Positions 59,201-64,000 of a DNA stretch of 64,000 bases are shown in pieces. Location: the NCBI GenBank assembly GCA_023853785.1, contig JAJIRX010000718.1, positions 1-64,000 of the forward strand. The letters are read 5' to 3'. Numbering within the stretch: the first letter of the stretch is position 1; every line of letters starts with the position of its first letter. The position numbers and the translations under genes were made by a program. This DNA is from Psilocybe azurescens. Taxonomy: Eukaryota; Basidiomycota; Agaricomycetes; Agaricales; Agrocybaceae. The notes below the pieces were generated by a model, which saw only the letters and a program-made list of their open reading frames with translations, did no database searches and was not told where the DNA came from.

Positions 59201-61396
59201 ATTTGATAAAGCGGGCCCTTGGCAGTGGATTTTGCCATCAGTCGCATGTTATCTGGAAACGATTCAAAGGCAGTTGATACTCTGACAGTCGTTCGCGTCT
59301 TCTTAAAACGAGCCTACATCTACTGTGGCTCTGTCGCGCAAGATTCAGTAGATCTTTCTGATTTCATTTTCCATTCTGGATACTGATTACTCCCTTTGCA
59401 GAACCAGGAATCTTCGGAATATTTGCTTCATTTGTTGCAACCAGTATCCGTTGGCGCAGATCTTTCAACCGATTTTATCAAGGCTACTCTTGATCTGGTG
59501 GAAATTTACTTTTCGTGAGTTTAAGAAACTGCAGCGTGTTCGCCTCATCTTACTAGTTACCGTTCCTAGGAAAATGTTGAAGGGGCTGAAAAATAATGGC
59601 TCGCAGTCAATCTTGGAAGTTCTCGTGACGTTTACTCCTGAGATCTTCGATACTTCATCGATCGTTCAATCCTCCAGTTTCATCTCTATCGTAAATCTTC
59701 TGGAGCGGGAATTCCCATCAAATGAGTTGGCCTTTTCTCGTTTCGGTCTGGACTACTTGCTCATGTCGTTGGTCAAATAGCTTGTCGGAAGAAATACTTG
59801 CCGCCCTGGCAAACATCCATGCTCAATTATCTTCGTCATTAATCCCAAAAATTGGTTCTATTTATGAGAAAGATATTTCAAGCGAGGATATCAGAACACT
59901 TTCCGGCCTTGTATCTGGATGGTACAGCTTGCTTTGCTTGCGGGAAAGTGGCTAGCTGCCAGCGGACATACAGGTCGGACCCTAAGTTGTTGTGTCCTTT
60001 GAGAATGTGGCTGATTTGACCAATATAGTTCAAGCTGGACCCGTGATTGGTGAGAAGATCACAGCTAGTTTGGTGAAATATATGAAGCAAGAAACTCGTG
60101 ATCAAAGCAGCGGGCTGGACGACCTTTGCTCTAATGCCTTCGCTGTTCTTTTGCAAGAAATTGGATCTCGTCCCGCAGTAGAACATGCAGCACATCTTGA
60201 TGTCATTTTCGCTATCTACATCTCTTTTCTGTGATATCCTCAGCCCCTCATCTAGTAAGTTTCTTAAAACATTATCAAGGAATTGTCATTAAATGGGTGT
60301 TTAGGTCGAAAGAGCATGGATTTACATTTAGTCAGACACTGCAGAAAGATGGAGATTTCAGATTATGTCTACATGCTGTCTCTTATTTCCGACTCGCTTT
60401 CCTCCGACCTACAGCTGCTGTCGCCTAGTTATCTTCTACATTTGATTCATCTGGCGTCGATCATGCTTCATGAGCATCCAACCCGTGAGTGTACCGGTGT
60501 TTTTTCACTTTTTGTGGCCGCTGATAAATTTACCGCCTCCTAAGATTCTCTGGTTCATGTGCAAAAGTTCACCACGCGTTGCTTAAACATCTTTAATGAA
60601 AACTCTGTCTTCATTCAAGGTCCTATAGAACTGCGGCTACAGGTTTTGGAATTAATATCCCAGCATTGTTCAGACCAGGTATGGACAACCAACGTTTATG
60701 TAAAAAGGCTTCACTGCTTAAACTTACACCTTATAGCAAGCAGCTTTACGCTCAGTAGATACCACTGGGGTCTGGCTGCTTCTGTTCAAACATCTGGCTC
60801 CCTCCCAAGAACACGATGCGGGCACTGAAGCGACTATCTTCCACAAGATAGTTTCAATTATTAGCTCCCTCATCCGGCTTCGACGAGACCTCGTCGGTCA
60901 TGCCCTTCCTCACCTTGGCATGATTTTACGACAACTCATATTGTGTACCCGCGCCTGTCGTTCGCATCTCGGTGCGAAACAGACGGCTCTCGTCATGGCT
61001 ACCCAACCAAGATGGGTCAGCGCTACGCATCCCTTGGGCTCAGAAGAGGCCAAGATGCTGGGACGGCTGCTCGAAAGTTTGAATACGAAAACGACGGTGC
61101 GCTTCCTTGCATCTGCGTCTGCGGAGCCGCAGAAAGCGGAATCACTTGCGAAGCCCTTCTCCAAGCACGCTGCATATGTGCTGGAGGCGTACATTGAGGC
61201 TATGAACGACCCGCTTTGTGTACTGCCGTTGGAAGTGAGGAAGGAGCTCCAGCCTGGGATGTTTGCGCTTTGTGGGATGGTCAGCGAGCACAGCCGGGAT
61301 TCGCTGATGATTTCTGCGCTTGATGCTGGTGGAAAGGCGACTTTGAAGGCTTTGTGGACGGATTATGAGAAGCAAAGATATGTTGGAAAGGGCTAG
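56290..61396 (+). CDS. URB2: URB2/NPA2 nucleolar pre-ribosomal RNA processing protein
   Basis: Begins MSAQTQTPAFTSSQDFVRAL and is a long helical protein of roughly 1,500 residues spread over 5 kb. Recognition rests on the C-terminal domain: RACRSHLGAKQTALVMATQP, AESLAKPFSKHAAYVLEAYI, LEVRKELQPGMFALCGMVSE and MISALDAGGKATLKALWTDY, matching the Urb2/Npa2 C-terminus (about 60900-61396). Urb2 acts in early 60S assembly with Npa1 and Dbp6. A basic patch RKKRKTVADVG near 58115 could be a nuclear signal. The middle is broken into many frames by introns and probable one-base errors (56735, 56960, 59050, 60240 and others), so internal exon limits are approximate. Confidence 0.78.
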
Positions 61397-61744
61397 TTGG
61401 GTGTGGTCTATAAAACTACTCTAATATCATTCATGTTTTTCTCGGCTCAACAACGCGGATATTCTATATTTGGAATTGAAGCTCAGTGATTTCCAAGAAT
61501 CCACTCGACCTCACAACGTCACTACGTACTGAAGTATTGATAAAGCATTTGAAACTCTTCCGCTATTCTTTGGGAGTGACTAAACAACGCGAAAGGTGAC
61601 AACAAGTATCATCTGTAGTGAATATCACTATTAAACGTTGACTTTGGATCTTGACGTCATTAGGATCGACGAGGTCTCGCTAAGGCGCGACTACTGAGAG
61701 TCTAACCACAAAAATCACCACATAGAACTCAACTTGAGAACGCG
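61397..61744. other. Intergenic
   Basis: Between URB2 and the protease gene on the same strand. No coding support. CACCACATAGAACTCAACTTG just before 61745 suits a leader sequence. Confidence 0.45.
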
Positions 61745-63331
61745 ATGCATAGGCACCTTTCATCGCTACGCTCGAAGAATTTCGGTGGGCAGGTGATATT
61801 AAAATCCAGTTTCTTTCAAGTTTCTCGAAAGAGATGCCTCGCCACAGTTTCATCTTCGATAATCGCACAACCTCCGTTCCCTGAACCTCTTCGCAAGGAA
61901 TTCCCAGAGACAGTTCCACCCTTACTGGATTATCGAATCCTTCAGGCAACCTCCAAGCCTGGACGCACAACTCTTACGAAGATCATAAAAGAGTATATCA
62001 ATACTTCGGGAACGGTTTTGGACCTTTCCCTGCCATATGAATCAAGACCTTCCGAGAGTCGACGACCAGATTTCGCAAATGCAACTGATAGCTGTAAGAA
62101 TGTGGTCACGGTTGCACATTGCGCGCAGGTTGGGTCGGAGCATAAGATAACGCTCTCGTCAGGGTTTGCGCTCAATATTGAAGATAGTAAATCAAAGGGC
62201 GAAACAATTATCATAACATGTGCTCATACATTGGAGGAGGTGAGTTGCACGGCTTAATTAGCACCATGGTGTCTTATCATGGAGGAATGGATAGATTCGA
62301 CAGTCACCGTTGTTGGCGTCTGCTTCTGCAACATCGAAGAAGTACACAGGTTCATTTATTGTTACTGGATCTGGCCCCTCAGTTGAAGTGTACCCCGTTT
62401 CTCGAGTTGTTTCGGCACTTCCTCGATCGGATTTGATTCTGCTGTCTTGTCCACTGCCCGTTGATGCGATAAATAGCTTGCCTATTTCTCCTTATCCGGC
62501 TCATAAAGACACGGCTATTCGAGCGCACTTCGTAGCGCAGGAGAAACCAGATGATAGCGGATGGATGCCATGGATTGGAGGGACTTGGGGTAAGTGGCAT
62601 CATGGAAAGGTTCTGGGATATCGCGACTTTGCAGGACGCGAAACGGAGGTGAGTGCCACTGGTGCTGGACTTGTGAGGACAAAGTAAGACGAATAGAATA
62701 GCCCGGCACTTATGATGCACTGTCGCATTTGCTCTTTACTCCTCTTCCGACGGCTGGGTCGAGCGGTGGTCCTATTGTTGATGAAGAAAGTGGGGCGGTC
62801 ATTGGTGTGATGCTTGGGACAAGGATGGACAACCGCGTTGAAGGTGTGAGGGGTGGGGAGTGCCCTCAGAATCTGTGACAGAAGTGACTATCGTGACTGC
62901 GGGAGCGGCGATAGTTTCGTTCTGCCACACGGATAAAGGTTTGGGTAGTGAAGCTTTAGCTGGTATAGACAGGTATAAGAGCTGGTTATTCACTGGGGAT
63001 TGTAGCTACTACACGGTCTGTATTTATACTGTAGAGGAGAGGTCTAGAACTAGGTAAAAGGGTTTGTGGCTGAGGATAATAAATAGGGTATCTAGTAAAG
63101 GAAGGTTTCAGGGATAAGAGACGAAGTCATGTGTTAGGGGACGAAACGGAGTGGAGTCGAAACGATAAGATTAAAGAGATAGATAATCAGTAAGCAAGGA
63201 ATGTACCGGATCGTCACAGAATCAGTCTTTGAGGTAAGTAAAAGCCTACATGTTACTTATTGCTCAAGTCTCTGAATTGGTTGTGACTTTCACAGATGTT
63301 TAGTCTGCCTGGTTTAGAAAGCAAAAAGTAG
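61745..63331 (+). CDS. Trypsin-like serine protease, mitochondrial type; 3' end split by a solo LTR
   Basis: Exons 61745-62239, 62295-62648 and from 62702. A basic leader (MHRHLSSLRSKNFGGQVILK, then RKRCLATVSSS) suggests mitochondria. The triad is visible: His in IITCAHTLEE, Asp in LPRSDLILLS and Ser in TAGSSGGPIVDEESG. After RGWGVPSES the reading frame runs into an inserted element and stops at 63055-63057, adding a foreign tail (VTEVTIVTAGAAIV...). Removing the element and one GAATC copy gives SESVFE, a clean GT-AG intron (63234-63295) and MFSLPGLESKK with a stop at 63329-63331, so this was the original end. A missing G at 62850-62853 also shifts the frame. The substrate is unknown. The gene may still work if the catalytic domain folds. 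Confidence 0.8.
62869..63223. repeat. 5-bp target-site duplication GAATC flanking the LTR
   Basis: GAATC occurs immediately left (62869-62873) and right (63219-63223) of the element. Collapsing the two copies into one restores the protease reading frame exactly (TCA GAA TCA GTC TTT GAG), which shows that it marks the insertion point. Confidence 0.88.
62874..63218. mobile_element. Solo LTR of a retrotransposon, 345 bp
   Basis: The element starts TGTGAC and ends GTCACA, the TG...CA inverted ends of LTRs. It is flanked by identical 5-bp target duplications GAATC (62869-62873 and 63219-63223). It carries no internal coding region or second LTR, which is what recombination between two LTRs leaves behind. 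Inside, a TATA-like GTATAAGAGC near 62972 and an AATAAA-like AATAAATAGG near 63079 could be its promoter and polyadenylation signal. It sits in the last part of a protease coding region. The superfamily (Copia or Gypsy) cannot be told from an LTR alone. Confidence 0.85.
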
Positions 63332-63829
63332 TTAGAGACTGAGGTAATACTAATAGTTATCGGAAGTGGCAAGCTACAGTAAAATATTTTTTAAGGACAA
63401 GACTCGGGAAAATGCCTCAAGGTGACTGGGGTCCCATGAATTAGCAATTGACCAATGGCAGAAATGCGTGACGCTTAAAGGCCTCATCACATCAAAAACG
63501 ACGCAGTCACTCTATAAAAGCCTCAACCATATAACTCCACCACTTTCTTTCCTCCCCCTCATCCTTCTTTCTTCATTCCCTTTCCATTCCCGTCCTATTT
63601 CTCCTTCTTCCCTCCACAGTCATCTTTTCGATGTACTATTTCTCGTCCTCTCATACTCTGGAAACCTCTCAACGCTTGGACTACATTGGTATATCAACCT
63701 ATATACCGTCGTGCATTACTTGACTCTTCAAAGGTCCGATTCTACCCTTTATCCATGTCCCTCCTGGTCAACACTATTATAACAGTATAATGACCTTCCT
63801 TCGCCTCTCCTCACGTTCGCAATGCTACC
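63332..63829. other. Intergenic with core promoter at its right end
   Basis: No coding support. The last 300 nt are strongly pyrimidine-rich (TTTCCTCCCCCTCATCC and similar), typical of the leader of a highly transcribed fungal gene downstream of a TATA box. Confidence 0.45.
63513..63519 (+). promoter_or_regulatory. TATA box (TATAAAA) with C/T-rich leader
   Basis: TCTATAAAAGCC is followed within 30 nt by a long CT-rich block, the standard arrangement at strongly expressed fungal genes. It suggests a plus-strand gene whose body lies mostly beyond the window. Confidence 0.55.
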
Positions 63830-64000
63830 ATGGCAGTCCTACTCACTGTCGATGAATGCTATGCCTATGGTTCACTTTGCTCGTCACCCGATTTCCGAAC
63901 ACCTAGTTCCATCTCACTGACAATAGTTTTCCGGTATCGGCCGTATGACTCCCTCATGCTGACCAACTGGCCAACCTTTGTCATTCCATCATGGTCATCA
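63830..64000 (+). CDS. Possible gene start running off the window edge
   Basis: The ATG at 63830 opens a frame without a stop to the end of the window (57 codons), starting MAVLLTVDECYAYGSL and including PYDSLMLTNWPTFVIPSW. An ATG at 63790 in another frame closes early. The frame lies downstream of the TATA box at 63513, but the leader would be about 280 nt and no family is recognisable. This is a weak call. Confidence 0.25.
   Translation, partial: MAVLLTVDECYAYGSLCSSPDFRTPSSISLTIVFRYRPYDSLMLTNWPTFVIPSWSS

Overview
The window reads as nuclear DNA of a basidiomycete fungus, most likely an Agaricomycete. Genes are dense on both strands and cut by many short introns (about 50-65 nt, GT...AG). 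They include fungal families such as BIM1/X325-like copper proteins, an MPH1-type FANCM helicase, POM33 and TIM10. About 27 protein genes can be supported. No rRNA, tRNA or CRISPR array was recognised.

Layout. 0.2-8.1 kb: a small membrane protein, the nuclear-pore/ER protein POM33, the helicase HAS1, a PTH2-like protein, a secreted repeat protein and an Mpv17/PMP22 protein. 8.5-30.7 kb: UTP4, TIM10, a small zinc-binding protein, threonine aldolase, MPH1, a G-patch/zinc-finger protein, a BET bromodomain protein, WDR70, an unknown nuclear-type protein, frataxin and a mitochondrial rhodanese. 31.4-34.7 kb: a Ctr copper transporter followed by two tandem secreted, GPI-type BIM1/X325-like copper proteins, all on the plus strand. 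36.6-45 kb: a small unknown protein, a TUM1-type sulfurtransferase, V-ATPase subunit C and a multi-KH RNA-binding protein. 45.1-51.5 kb: two paralogous RBR ubiquitin ligases flanking a ferroportin-like transporter. 52-64 kb: a multi-pass membrane protein, a degraded aryl-alcohol dehydrogenase, URB2 and a trypsin-like protease whose 3' coding end is split by a solo LTR (62874-63218, 5-bp target duplication GAATC). A promoter and possible gene start lie at the right edge.

Themes. Three ribosome-biogenesis genes (HAS1, UTP4, URB2) are present. A run of metal and sulfur genes (frataxin, rhodanese, CTR, two BIM1-like genes, TUM1, ferroportin) spans about 20 kb. The copper trio is the most coherent functional unit.

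Sequence quality. At least ten otherwise normal conserved genes carry single-base frameshifts, nearly always in short homopolymer runs and mostly as one missing base. This points to uncorrected sequencing error, so most frameshifted genes are given as one intact locus. Coordinates are outer limits of the coding region including introns and stop codon. Exon joins were read by eye from splice sites and family similarity.
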